The notes below the pieces were generated by a model. The model had not been told where the DNA came from and made no database searches. It saw only the letters and a list, made by a program, of their open reading frames with translations. A stretch of DNA of 64,000 nucleotides from Leptospira ainlahdjerensis (GTDB taxonomy: Bacteria > Spirochaetota > Leptospiria > Leptospirales > Leptospiraceae): positions 1 through 64,000 of the forward strand of contig NZ_JAFFPU010000063.1 of assembly GCF_016919175.1 (NCBI RefSeq), written 5' to 3'. Below are positions 1 through 9,203 of the stretch, in pieces; within the stretch, counting starts at the first letter, position 1, and every line of letters begins with the position of its first letter. Made by a program: the position numbers and the translations under genes.

Positions 1-19
1 GAGCACCTCTACTCTTGAA

Positions 20-56
<37 letters not shown>

Positions 57-317
57 ATCGCGTTTCCCACACCCGATTCCCTTATCTGGTCTGCAATTAC
101 TCGCAAACGAAAAAAAGAAGCAAGTCAGTTGAGCGCTTGGTTCGAAGAAGCTCACCATGCGGTGATTTCTTCGTAAAAACCAATGTAAGAAAACGAAGTG
201 AGCCGGCAAGTAATTATTGTAAAAAATGTTCCGAATCCGGAAGAAAAACTTCCCTCACACATCTTTTTTTTCGCAAAAACGACTCGGTCAATTTCGGCGT
301 GTGTGTCATTTTTGAGC

Positions 318-346
318 AAGCCCGTTCCCACAAAAGGGCTTTTTTG
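318..346 (+). terminator. Probable rho-independent terminator
   Basis: AAGCCC (318-323) pairs with GGGCTT (336-341) around a 12-base loop, and the descending arm runs straight into a T tract, as in an intrinsic terminator read on the plus strand. No gene that it would end is visible inside the window, so it may close a transcript starting left of the edge or a small RNA. Confidence 0.55.
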
Positions 347-588
347 ATAGACCATATAGTCCATTGAACATAGAATTCAAAATTTAGAATATTCTATATT
401 TATAATTTAATTTTGCAGAGATCGAGAATTGCGGAAAGAGGCGTCTATATTCAAGTCATAGAATAGGATCGGAGCCAGCTTCCAGTAAGAGTTTGTCTTA
501 AATTAAATCTTAAGAAATCGACGGAGTCGGCTACGCGTATCGGGCAAAGTGATGATCAAAAAAAACGGATTCTTATCTAAAAACAAAG

Positions 589-627
589 AAGAATAGAACC
601 AGCGAACAGTCCTATGATTCTATTCTT
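589..627 (-). terminator. Hairpin after the lipoprotein gene
   Basis: A perfect 10-bp inverted repeat (AAGAATAGAA at 589-598, TTCTATTCTT at 618-627) lies 11 nt beyond the stop codon at 638. Read on the minus strand it is followed by CTTTGTTTTT. The stem is AT-rich, so its strength is uncertain. Confidence 0.5.
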
Positions 628-637
628 AATCGAAATT

Positions 638-1609
638 CTATTGTTGAATGGCTTGAATCGTGGGTAATTCTTCCGGGTAAATCGCATGGGAATAACTCTG
701 ATTAAAAACGTTTCGAAACGTTTGAGTCATCGCTCCCACATAAAAAGGATTCGCTTCCACGACGTTTCGAGGAATTTCCCAAGGCACTTGACCGGTCATC
801 TTTGCAAAAAGAAAAGTCCCTGCCGGTTTTGCGGGAATTCCCGCCGAACCGGTTTCACAAACCTCGTAAGACCAAAGAGTAACTGCTCCGAGTTCGTTTC
901 CCTGAACTCCAACGTCGGTTCTAAAATAAGGAACCGCTTCGTTAAAAACGACCTGAGGGCTTACCTCACCTTGGTCCAATCTTCCTAAGTGGTATTTAGC
1001 CTCGAAGTTGCACACGTTGGTTCCGGAAATTTCCGAACAACGAATTGTGATCTTGTTCGGGTTATCCCCTCTATCCCCGTTTAGATCGTAATGAAAAAAC
1101 CAGGATGAATCCGAGATTTTTTTTTCATCTAACGCGAGTTTAACGCCAGTCGTACTCGCATGGTATTTCTGATACAAATCTCCGGGAGAATCCGAGACAA
1201 AACGAATGGTTCTCGCGTTAGGCCGTGTTACGGTGCCGTTGATCGGAACTCCTCCTTTTTTGATCACGAGGGTTCCTTCGGAGATGTCTTCTTTAAAAAC
1301 CGCGGTGACCGTGATTTTATCCAACGGAACCACCTTTTCCAAACGAAGTATTCCCCCGGATTGACACTGATTCGAATTGTAATGTTCGCCGGCCTCCGTA
1401 TAAGCGGATCGAAACCTGTCCTTGTGCGAGGGTGAAACCGATTCCATCTCCGCAGGAAAAAAGGAATTGTTAGCGACCGCGACACTTCCGAATAACAACG
1501 CTAAGCTGGAAATATCGGCCTCCGCGTCGTTCGGCTTTTCAGCGCACCCCGTCACCGTTAAAAACGCGACAAGGTATAGACAAAGAACATATTTCATCTT
1601 AAAATTCAT
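638..1609 (-). CDS. Putative lipoprotein of unknown function
   Basis: A 323-residue protein with a short basic N-terminus, a hydrophobic stretch and a lipobox-like LTVTGC about 20 residues in, so it is probably exported and lipidated. The following segment (ISSLALLFGSVAVANNS) is small and hydrophobic, a feature also seen after the lipid cysteine of the lipoprotein at 40260. The rest looks like an extracytoplasmic beta-rich domain with several cysteines, and I recognise no family. I chose the ATG at 1609 because an AAAGAG stretch precedes it and an upstream extension adds nothing signal-like; 1597 is also possible. It appears to be transcribed alone. Confidence 0.8.
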   Translation of the reverse strand: MNFKMKYVLCLYLVAFLTVTGCAEKPNDAEADISSLALLFGSVAVANNSFFPAEMESVSPSHKDRFRSAYTEAGEHYNSNQCQSGGILRLEKVVPLDKITVTAVFKEDISEGTLVIKKGGVPINGTVTRPNARTIRFVSDSPGDLYQKYHASTTGVKLALDEKKISDSSWFFHYDLNGDRGDNPNKITIRCSEISGTNVCNFEAKYHLGRLDQGEVSPQVVFNEAVPYFRTDVGVQGNELGAVTLWSYEVCETGSAGIPAKPAGTFLFAKMTGQVPWEIPRNVVEANPFYVGAMTQTFRNVFNQSYSHAIYPEELPTIQAIQQ

Positions 1610-2378
1610 AAAGTTCACTCTTTTTGATTCCATTCTAATTTCGCAAATACCGGTCAAGCACACTTAACGTAGCTTTCATCCGATCACAAAACAACCTTCG
1701 TTTTCGAACACAAACGCGACCGTTGCGATTACTGTTAACAACCTTTCGAACCGTTTATTTTTCAGGGAAGAAAAATTCTTTACGACTTTCTCTGCGGTTT
1801 TATTCCCGATAACAGACATTTGATTCCAATAAAACACCCACTCAATCTAAATCCGAAAATTGTATCCTATCGCTCCGAATTTCATCTCGGTAAAGATCTA
1901 AAAACGAACTAACTTTCGAAAACAAACCCACACAAAACGGTTTTTTAAATCCTTAAAAAATAATTCGAACTTTAGAACATTCTTATTTTATACTTTTCTA
2001 TATCTGCCAGCCCAGTTCCATTTTACGGAAAATGATTTTAAAATGAGTCGAGAATTTTCGATCGAAATGGAGAATATTTATGATTTTTCAAACCGAAACC
2101 GAATGAAGGGCTTTCGATCATCTTCGCGAGTCTTTAATAAAAAAGGATCATTCAGAGCAACTCTTTCACACAGAATAAGAACCCTGCGCGACGAATAAGA
2201 CTTGGCTTTTCGCATTCCTCTTTCTAAAGGAATAAAGAGAAAAAACTTGCCACGGAAAATAAAAGTTAGAATCTAACCGTTCTTCTTTTGAACAACGTTT
2301 TATTTTTATAATATAGATACGGTCGAATCAAAGTAAAATTTTCAATTCATTCAACAAGGAACCGCGCCACAAAAACGG
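1610..2378. other. Noncoding gap of about 770 bases
   Basis: AT-rich sequence between two minus-strand genes, with no convincing open frame on either strand. It should hold the promoter of the lipoprotein gene and the 3' end of the transcript of the pair at 2379-6922. A weak stem (AACCG/CGGTT, about 2361-2381) lies at that 3' end. A variant of the TTAGAATATTCTAA palindrome (TTTAGAACATTCTTA) occurs near 1972. Confidence 0.5.
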
Positions 2379-2909
2379 TTACCAAAGAATCGCGTTTTCA
2401 TACATTGTTTCCCGCAGATCCGGATCGAAAAATACGGTAAGGTGATTTGTAAAAAGTTTACATTCTCTTTCGTTCAAAATTTCAGCTACCCCGATAAAGA
2501 CGCGTTTTTCGTCGGAAAGAACGAGTTCGATGTCCTGCGGATAATCGGAACGATTGTAATGATGCCAGAGAACTCGATGGCTGTCGCCGATATATCTCCA
2601 GTGCAATCGAACATCGATGATCTCAAAAGGATCCGTCCACAAAGAACCTGCTTCGTGAATTTCCTCCTCACGATCGTCGGGGAAGATTCGATTCACTTTT
2701 TTGACGGAAATCCCAAAACCCCAGCGAAGGGAGAATTCATCCTCAAAGCCGAATCTGAAAATTTCGTTTTCGTCCGTAATACAATAAATCGCCTTTGAAA
2801 TTCCATGATATTTTTCGAATATTCGAACACTACCATAGTATTGAACGGCTTGAATTCTCGATCCGACGAGATTTTTACACCTCTGTTCGAGATCCAATTC
2901 CCGTTTCAT
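2379..2909 (-). CDS. Hypothetical protein coupled to the WGR-LRR gene
   Basis: A soluble 176-residue protein without signal peptide or membrane segment, rich in aromatic and acidic residues (for example RLHWRYIGDSHRVLWHHYN in the second half). I recognise no family. Its ATG overlaps the stop of the 1338-residue WGR/LRR/DUF4132 gene by four bases, so the two are translationally coupled and probably made in a fixed ratio. The tight coupling suggests a partner or accessory of the large protein; an immunity-like role is possible but only inferred. Confidence 0.8.
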   Translation of the reverse strand: MKRELDLEQRCKNLVGSRIQAVQYYGSVRIFEKYHGISKAIYCITDENEIFRFGFEDEFSLRWGFGISVKKVNRIFPDDREEEIHEAGSLWTDPFEIIDVRLHWRYIGDSHRVLWHHYNRSDYPQDIELVLSDEKRVFIGVAEILNERECKLFTNHLTVFFDPDLRETMYENAILW

Positions 2910-5900
2910 TCTTCATCATTCTTGGACTGTAAAATTCTGTGAAGATCGTAGAGCGTTTCGGAATAGACGATCGGATTTACGGATTCGAACGGAAGAAGTC
3001 TGTGATCTTCTTCTCCCCTCGGCTCGTCGTAGACGTAACTTCCGGTCGTGATCGATCCTTGATTTACAAAAAAGAATTCTTTGAACGTCATCGGTTCACC
3101 GAAATCGTAACTCTGTACGTTTAACCCTTCTATCTTGAGAAACACTTCCACGTTTTCGTTCGGAAACAATTTGTGATAAGAGGAAATCCCGCCCGAGTCC
3201 ACGACCGAACCTCTTCTCCATCCGTATTTTTCGGCTCTGTATTTAAAAGTACTTCCCGACATGGACTTGTCTTCAAATTGAAAGGAGATTTTCTTCTTTA
3301 GATCTTCATCCGGAATCAAATACGTTTCCCTTTCAAGCTGAAGCAGAGGAGGATTGATCTTAAGCTCCTTCCATTTCGAACTCCACGATTCCTTTTCTTT
3401 TTCTCCGACAGAAAGGGGATGCAAAAGGAGAATTTTGTATTTTTCGTCGATCGTGATCGGTTTGTCTTCGACGTTCAAAGTCGAATCACTTTCGGAAACG
3501 TAAAAACATTCTTTCTCCTGATTTTTAGAAATTCTCACCCAGACAAAATTTTTGGCGAATGCGTTTGCGATCGGATTTTTAAGAAACAATTCCTTCCAAT
3601 CCTGCGAGGGCCATCTTCTCTGAACCACGAGATAATATTCCATATTGATTCCGAATTGTTTTACGGAATCCTTGAGCAAAGCTGAATCTTCTTTGTTCTT
3701 TTTCTTTTCGGTTTCGTTCATCTTCGGAGGAGTTTTTATCTCCTTACCGGAATCGTTCCGATAGACGAACTTCAAGTCCTTTGAAATCCCTATCGTATAT
3801 TCAGTTTTACTGATGTTTATTTTTTTACGGAGATTTTCAAAACCCCAATCCGGCAACATCCGATCCTGCAATTCATACGGGGTCAGTGACATCTTGGAAG
3901 CTATGGAAGAAAATCCCTGTTCTGCGGCTTCCCGAACGTTCGGATATTTTGTTCGAAACGTCTGCGCGATCCGATCCAAGGCGCGGGCCGCAGCCATCGA
4001 ATCCATTAATCCCAGACAAGCGCATGCGTTGAGATTGGTTTCTTTTTTAGAGATCGCTTCCAACTCGGAAACAACATTTTCATTTCCGAATATTCCAAGA
4101 ATTGAAATCGCAAACCGATTCGGCGCCTTAAAACCTCCGTTTTTTTGAATCGACTGTAGAAGACTTTTGGAAAATGAATCGCAGGAATTTTTATCGATTT
4201 GTTCGACGACGTCCTTCAGTTCAAGATCGAGAACGATTTCGGAACGTGTTTTTTGTCTGTAAAAAAGATATCGAATCTCTTCGGGACTCAATGTCTTCTT
4301 GTCTTTCCAGAGAATTTTAGGAAGTTTCGTCTCATCCAGCCACTTCGCCAAAGGTTTTTCGAGTTTTCCCAGCTTCTTAGCGATGCCGATTCGACTCTTC
4401 GCTTCCGCAATGGAAATCGATCTCGATTTTTCGCAGAACAATTCCACGGCAAGATTGCGGACTTCGTCATTCTTCTCGTTTTCAAGCAAAGGTTTAAGAG
4501 CGAGAATCGAATCCTGAGTTCGCATTAAATTAAGAATCAAGGCTCCCGCTTCTCTCAGATGGGTTTGTTTCTCTTTCAAAAGTTCGGCAGCTCTTGGAAT
4601 TACGGTCTTTTCGGGAAGTTTGCTCAACGCTAAACACGCGGTTTCGCTTACCTTTTTGAACTCGCTTTTGGCGATTTCCCAGGTTTTATCGTAATATTTC
4701 GAGTAGTCCAACCGGGAAAGAATGTTGAAAATCTGTCGAAAATGACCCGCGATCTCGTCGTTCTGGATCGTCATATCGAGCGCTTCTCCGGCGATATCGA
4801 TCGCTTCCTGACCTAAATACTTGACTGCAATTCCGATCACGTTCAAATCGAGGACTTTCGTTTTTTCGACATATTCAAAAACCGTGTCCTTCACTTCTTT
4901 TCCGAAGGTTTTTAACAACCACTCGATAAAATCGGGAGTGTCGTCCCGGTAATAACCCTTTCCGCCGGACCAATCAAAACTGTATCCCCGATCCAGATTT
5001 TTATTTTTTTTGTCCGATATATAACTCAAAACTTCTTTTGCGAAGTCGATCGTCTGCGTTTGGTATTTTTCTCCGAAGAATTGGTAACGGATCCGAGCAA
5101 GCTCTGCTTTGCAGGAAACACAATCAATATTTTGAATATGATTTATAAGAATCGGCTCCATCGTTTTCGGAGACGTTTTACAGAGAATTTCGATCGTTTC
5201 GTAAGGAACGTGTTTGTTGCCGTCAGTCCCTTCGTATTCTTTGATTCGTGTTATTTTTGGAATCTGACTTTCCATTTTTGCCGATTCTTCTCTAACAAAA
5301 AGTTCTACAAACTGGGTGGGAAGTCCCGCTTCTATAAAGTCGTTTATCAAAGAGTCGAAATGAACAAGAAGATATTTTCCGAAGGAAGTGACCTTTCCCT
5401 CGGGAGTGAGCGCCATTTCTCTGATCTCGTATTTTCTTTCAACGAGCGTTTTTGTCTCGTCCACTCCGTATTCTTTCAGAGTGGCAAGGACCTCCGAAAA
5501 AAGTTCTTCATCCTCCGGATGACCGAGAACCTCTTTTTTTAACCATCTGTAAAAAGATTCGAAAAAACCTTCTTTGTTTTTTTTGAAAGACCAGGCTCCT
5601 TGTGTGATGTAGGAAAGAATTCTAAAATCCACGATCGTCCATTGCCGAAACGGAGCGAGAACGCCTGGAAGATCTCGGAAGTAATATTGATCCTCGTTGA
5701 TCGCTTTCGGCACTTCGTCGATTTCTCCCGAAAAAAAGTTCTGAAGGGTCGTCAGTTTTCTTTTTGTATCTTCCTTATAAGCCTTATCCCGGACCGCTCG
5801 ATAGAATTTTTCAAGTCGGTCTTTGTGTAGTTCCAGACTCGCCTTAAACTCCTGCGGATCTGCGCTTCGAACCTTTTCCTGTTTTCGGATCGGAGTCGGA

Positions 5901-6922
5901 TTCAGAAAATTCTGAATGGCCTCGATTCCTTCATACAAAATTTCCTCGGGAACATTTTCGATCTTGTGCCCTTCAATATCGAAACGGGTAAGATTTTTTA
6001 AATTAGAAAATTCTAATGGAATTTTTTTGAGAGGAGAATAGATCATTTCCAGAGTTTCCAGATTCTCCAATTCGAAAATACATTTAGGAATTTCCGTGAA
6101 TTTGTTAAAATTCAAATCCAAATCCGTTAGATTTTTGAGTTTGCTTAATGTTTTCGGAAGATCGGTAAGATAATTCGCGTTCAAAGACAGGTCGGTCAGC
6201 TGTTCTAAATCTCCGATCGAATCGGGAAGAAGAATCGGAGTGAGACCTTTTTGTTTTTTTCCGGAATGATGGTCTTCCCGATTATAACTCACCCAAAGAG
6301 TTTCCAGAAACTTTAAAGACCCGATACTCTTCGGCAATTCCTTCAGATCCTGATTGTGTTGGACGTTCAGACGTTGAAGATTGGAAAGTTTTCCGATCGA
6401 TTCCGGAAGAGACTGGATCGCGGTCCGTTCGATACTCAACCAAGTCAGGGTTTTTAATTCTCCGATAGATTCCGGTATGGATTTTAAAGACGGACTTTCT
6501 TTGATCTCAAGATGATTGAGATTCTTAAAATTTCCGAGGTTCTCCGAAATGGAAGTCACATTCTGCAACTCCAGATGTTTCAACCAATCCAATTGAAAAA
6601 CTTCCTCTAAGAGTTCGGAAGAACCCTGCACGTTGATACTCAAACGTTCACTCTTTTGTTTTTTTGCGTCGGCTATCAACTTCAGATCGAAGACGTTTGT
6701 ATTTTTGATCGCGATCGGGACTTCTTCAAAACCTTCTTTGAGTTTTGAAGTAATCAACCGATCCGCTTCCTTTTGACAGAGTTCTGCGGAGGTAAACTTT
6801 TCGGTCGTAGATTTCGGTTCTCCATATCTTTGCCCTTGGCGAACCGTGAACGTTTTTACGTTAGTTTCGATCGACCAGAATTTTTCCGATTTTCCTCTAT
6901 GATAGATAAAGTTGCGTACCAT
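2906..6922 (-). CDS. WGR domain, leucine-rich repeat and DUF4132 protein
   Basis: A cytoplasmic 1338-residue multidomain protein. Residues 1-70 resemble a WGR domain (aromatic core FWSIE, then RQGQRYGEP and a lysine/acidic tail). Residues about 85-355 form leucine-rich repeats of the LxxLxxLxLxxNxLxxIP type, ending with a cap-like segment (PEEILYEGIEAIQNFLN). The middle is helical and HEAT-like. The C-terminal third, with WKELFLKNPIANAFAKNFVW, a later HPLSVG and YGWRRGSVVDSGG, resembles DUF4132 as in MolR/YehF-type proteins. WGR domains are known in PARPs and MolR-like proteins; no enzyme activity can be assigned here. It is followed, with a 4-base overlap, by the 176-residue gene. The LRR array suggests protein binding. 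Confidence 0.85.
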   Translation of the reverse strand: MVRNFIYHRGKSEKFWSIETNVKTFTVRQGQRYGEPKSTTEKFTSAELCQKEADRLITSKLKEGFEEVPIAIKNTNVFDLKLIADAKKQKSERLSINVQGSSELLEEVFQLDWLKHLELQNVTSISENLGNFKNLNHLEIKESPSLKSIPESIGELKTLTWLSIERTAIQSLPESIGKLSNLQRLNVQHNQDLKELPKSIGSLKFLETLWVSYNREDHHSGKKQKGLTPILLPDSIGDLEQLTDLSLNANYLTDLPKTLSKLKNLTDLDLNFNKFTEIPKCIFELENLETLEMIYSPLKKIPLEFSNLKNLTRFDIEGHKIENVPEEILYEGIEAIQNFLNPTPIRKQEKVRSADPQEFKASLELHKDRLEKFYRAVRDKAYKEDTKRKLTTLQNFFSGEIDEVPKAINEDQYYFRDLPGVLAPFRQWTIVDFRILSYITQGAWSFKKNKEGFFESFYRWLKKEVLGHPEDEELFSEVLATLKEYGVDETKTLVERKYEIREMALTPEGKVTSFGKYLLVHFDSLINDFIEAGLPTQFVELFVREESAKMESQIPKITRIKEYEGTDGNKHVPYETIEILCKTSPKTMEPILINHIQNIDCVSCKAELARIRYQFFGEKYQTQTIDFAKEVLSYISDKKNKNLDRGYSFDWSGGKGYYRDDTPDFIEWLLKTFGKEVKDTVFEYVEKTKVLDLNVIGIAVKYLGQEAIDIAGEALDMTIQNDEIAGHFRQIFNILSRLDYSKYYDKTWEIAKSEFKKVSETACLALSKLPEKTVIPRAAELLKEKQTHLREAGALILNLMRTQDSILALKPLLENEKNDEVRNLAVELFCEKSRSISIAEAKSRIGIAKKLGKLEKPLAKWLDETKLPKILWKDKKTLSPEEIRYLFYRQKTRSEIVLDLELKDVVEQIDKNSCDSFSKSLLQSIQKNGGFKAPNRFAISILGIFGNENVVSELEAISKKETNLNACACLGLMDSMAAARALDRIAQTFRTKYPNVREAAEQGFSSIASKMSLTPYELQDRMLPDWGFENLRKKINISKTEYTIGISKDLKFVYRNDSGKEIKTPPKMNETEKKKNKEDSALLKDSVKQFGINMEYYLVVQRRWPSQDWKELFLKNPIANAFAKNFVWVRISKNQEKECFYVSESDSTLNVEDKPITIDEKYKILLLHPLSVGEKEKESWSSKWKELKINPPLLQLERETYLIPDEDLKKKISFQFEDKSMSGSTFKYRAEKYGWRRGSVVDSGGISSYHKLFPNENVEVFLKIEGLNVQSYDFGEPMTFKEFFFVNQGSITTGSYVYDEPRGEEDHRLLPFESVNPIVYSETLYDLHRILQSKNDEE

Positions 6923-7391
6923 GAAAATAAGATTCCCGAATTTATAATTTGTTTATCTCCGCCCCAAAAAATGAAAATGAGACGGACCACAAACGGACAA
7001 CAAATCGAATTGTATTTTTTGCAGGCAGAAACCGGAGAAATCCAAAGCACGGAATCAATAACGACACTATCGATTTTTAAAACGATATTCAAATTTTAGA
7101 AACTATTCCCCTTCGTCTCTTCGATTCCCAAGAGAGGATGCCACAAAACAAAGCCGGATTCTATCAAATTACCATCCATTTCGATTTTTAAGAAACCTCA
7201 AACCTCGAATTCACTCCTTCGACAATACTTTATAAGTAATCCTCTGCCATATTATAATGTCAGAAGAATAAATCAGAAAAACGGATACAATGACTGGAGC
7301 CTTCAGAATTTTGTTTCCTAAGTCTTTGATTTCTCTGTTTGAAATTCGAACTCAAAGAGCATTCAGAAATTCTGAATTACGAGTAAACCCA
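6923..7391. other. Divergent intergenic region
   Basis: A 469-base region between the minus-strand WGR gene and the plus-strand peroxidase gene, so it should carry promoters for both. A perfect TATAAT at 7253-7258 is a plausible -10 for the peroxidase gene, but no good -35 lies at the right distance. The open frames here are not convincing as genes. Confidence 0.45.
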
Positions 7392-8402
7392 ATGAAACGT
7401 TTTGTATCGATCGCATTTTGTATTTTCCTCTATTTCCTATTTTCCGTTTGTAAACCGAAAGCGGAAGAGCCTCCGAAGGTAAACAAACCGGCTCCTAAAA
7501 TCGTTTATCCGTTTCCCAAAAACAACGAACCGACTCCCGCTCGGATCGAATTGGGAAAAATTTTATTCTTCGATCCCATCGTGTCCGGTTCCAATTGGAT
7601 CAGTTGTGCGACCTGTCACAACCCCGGCCTCGCTTGGACGGACGGCCTTAAAACGGCCGTGGGTCATAACATGAAAGTTTTGGGAAAGAACACACCTACG
7701 ATCGTTAACTCCGCATTCGGAAACAAGATGTTTTGGGATGGAAGAGCCGACTCTTTGGAAGACCAAGCCTTAGGCCCCGTCTCTTCTCCCGATGAAATGA
7801 ATCAGGATCCGGACGAACTCGTTCTCGAACTCCAAAAAATCAAAGGTTATCAGGAACGTTTTGATCGCGCTTATCCAAGCGAAGGTATCAACAAAGAAAC
7901 GATCGCAAAGGCGATCGCAAGTTTTGAAAGAAGTATTCTTTCGTTTCAATCCCCGTTCGACGCCTGGATCCAAGGCGACAACAAAGCGATTTCGGAATCG
8001 GCACAAAGAGGCCACGCCCTTTTTCAAGGAAAGGCAAACTGCAACGCCTGCCATTTCGGAAATAACTTTACGGACGACGGGTTTCACAATATCGGAATCA
8101 AATCCAAGGAAAAAGATCCGGGCCGTTTCAAATTGGTTCCCGTCAAATCGATGAAAGGCGCCTTCAAAACCCCAACTTTGCGGGACGTCGCTCTCACCGG
8201 TCCTTATATGCACGACGGAAGTTATAAGACCTTGGAGGAAGTGATCGATCATTATGATCGAGGAGGAGACGATCGCTCCAATCTGGATCCGAATATGAAA
8301 CCGCTCGGTCTTACAAAACAGGAAAAGGAAGATCTAACCGCGTTTCTGCATAGCCTCACCGGAAAAAAGGAACCGGTGCTGATTCCGGAACTTCCGAGAT
8401 AA
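7392..8402 (+). CDS. Di-haem cytochrome c peroxidase / MauG family lipoprotein
   Basis: A 336-residue member of the CcpA/MauG family, which reduces hydrogen peroxide with two c-type haems in the periplasm. Haem sites are CATCH (residues 72-76) and CNACH (217-221). The N-terminus has a hydrophobic stretch ending FSVC (Cys20), so it is probably a lipoprotein. The family signatures FWDGRADSLEDQA and TPTLRDVALTGPYMHDG are present. The ATG at 7392 is chosen because the signal peptide begins there; an upstream extension would bury it. A copper protein and a cytochrome c follow downstream and could be its electron donors. A paralogue lies at 51391. Confidence 0.92.
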   Translation: MKRFVSIAFCIFLYFLFSVCKPKAEEPPKVNKPAPKIVYPFPKNNEPTPARIELGKILFFDPIVSGSNWISCATCHNPGLAWTDGLKTAVGHNMKVLGKNTPTIVNSAFGNKMFWDGRADSLEDQALGPVSSPDEMNQDPDELVLELQKIKGYQERFDRAYPSEGINKETIAKAIASFERSILSFQSPFDAWIQGDNKAISESAQRGHALFQGKANCNACHFGNNFTDDGFHNIGIKSKEKDPGRFKLVPVKSMKGAFKTPTLRDVALTGPYMHDGSYKTLEEVIDHYDRGGDDRSNLDPNMKPLGLTKQEKEDLTAFLHSLTGKKEPVLIPELPR

Positions 8403-8433
8403 ATCCAAAACATGCAAGAAGAGTTTCAAAAAT

Positions 8434-8447
8434 TTAGAATATTCTAT
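8434..8447. promoter_or_regulatory. Palindrome upstream of the cupredoxin gene
   Basis: TTAGAATATTCTAT is a near-perfect inverted repeat about 60 nt before the start of the copper protein. The half-site equals that of the 15-bp boxes at 52404 and 52432 but without the central base. A similar copy is at 384-397. It may be an operator for a Fur-family-like regulator, or just AT-rich sequence. Confidence 0.3.
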
Positions 8448-8504
8448 TTTACTTATTAATAAAAACAGATTCTTAAAATATAAAATCAATCCAGGAGCGT
8501 CCCA

Positions 8505-8825
8505 ATGTTTCGTCGAATTTTAGCATCCTTCTTATTCGCGGTTTGTTTGGCGGGAAGTTTATCCGCCGTAGAACACGAAGTCGGTCAAAAAGAAAAGAAG
8601 TTCACGGTCGAAAACCTCAAAGTCAAAGTCGGAGACGTCGTGAGTTTTCCAAACTACGATTCCTTCTTCCACAATATCTATTCCTTGTCATCGGAAAAGA
8701 TTTTCGATTTAGGGTCTTATTCTCAAGGTCAAACCAAAAAGGTTAAGTTTGACAAAGCGGGAAAAATTCTCGTGGAATGTGCGATCCATCCGGGCATGAA
8801 GATGACCATCGACGTGCAACCATGA
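8505..8825 (+). CDS. Cupredoxin (plastocyanin-like type-1 copper protein)
   Basis: A 106-residue exported protein with a signal peptide of about 20 residues (cleavage probably after LSA). The core has type-1 copper ligands: His56 in the SFFHN segment, then Cys92, His95 and Met98 in CAIHPGM. Such proteins shuttle single electrons in the periplasm. AGGAGC lies at ribosome-site distance before the ATG. The gene overlaps the following cytochrome c gene by four bases (ATGA) and follows the di-haem peroxidase, so it is a likely electron carrier for that peroxidase (inferred from context). Confidence 0.88.
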   Translation: MFRRILASFLFAVCLAGSLSAVEHEVGQKEKKFTVENLKVKVGDVVSFPNYDSFFHNIYSLSSEKIFDLGSYSQGQTKKVKFDKAGKILVECAIHPGMKMTIDVQP

Positions 8826-9178
8826 GAAAAATCGAAATTCTTACTTGGATTCTTTTTTTATCCTTGAGCTCGAACCTTTCGGCTCTGGACGCAAACGATA
8901 AATCCGTAATCCGAGGGAGCATCGTATTCAGAACCTATTGCGCCCTTTGTCACGGCGAAAACGCGGACGGAAAAGGTCGTCTCGCCGAAGGAAAAGTTCC
9001 TCCTCCGGCGAATCTCACCAAAACGTTCTTAAACGACGCGCAAAAGGAAGAGATCATTCGCAAGGGAGGAATGGGAGTCAATCGTTCTCCATTTATGCCT
9101 CCCTGGAAGGACGAACTTTCCAACGAACAAATCAAAGACGTAATTTCATACATCAACTTCATTTCAAAAACGAAATAG
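8822..9178 (+). CDS. Small class I cytochrome c
   Basis: A 118-residue exported mono-haem cytochrome c. It has a signal peptide of about 22 residues (ending NLSALD), a haem site CALCH (residues 40-44) and a probable axial Met in the SPFMPPW segment, and ends with the usual C-terminal helix (ISYINFISK). The start at 8822 overlaps the cupredoxin stop, which sets the start and implies translational coupling. It probably passes electrons between the copper protein, the di-haem peroxidase and the respiratory chain. Confidence 0.9.
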   Translation: MRKIEILTWILFLSLSSNLSALDANDKSVIRGSIVFRTYCALCHGENADGKGRLAEGKVPPPANLTKTFLNDAQKEEIIRKGGMGVNRSPFMPPWKDELSNEQIKDVISYINFISKTK

Positions 9179-9203
9179 AGGTTTTAGGAACGTTCAAAAC
9201 AAA

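Noticed and set aside
137..367. Open frames on both strands in the left-edge gap
   Set aside because: They overlap each other, have no domain, and the terminator-like hairpin at 318-346 lies inside the plus-strand frame.
5060..5542. Plus-strand frame of 160 codons within the WGR-LRR gene
   Set aside because: It lies opposite a clearly coding DUF4132/HEAT region and has a low-complexity Phe/Arg/Ser composition typical of antisense frames.
7770..8252. Antisense frame of 160 codons inside the peroxidase gene
   Set aside because: It is a codon-bias shadow of the haem protein, whose plus-strand reading has both CxxCH motifs.
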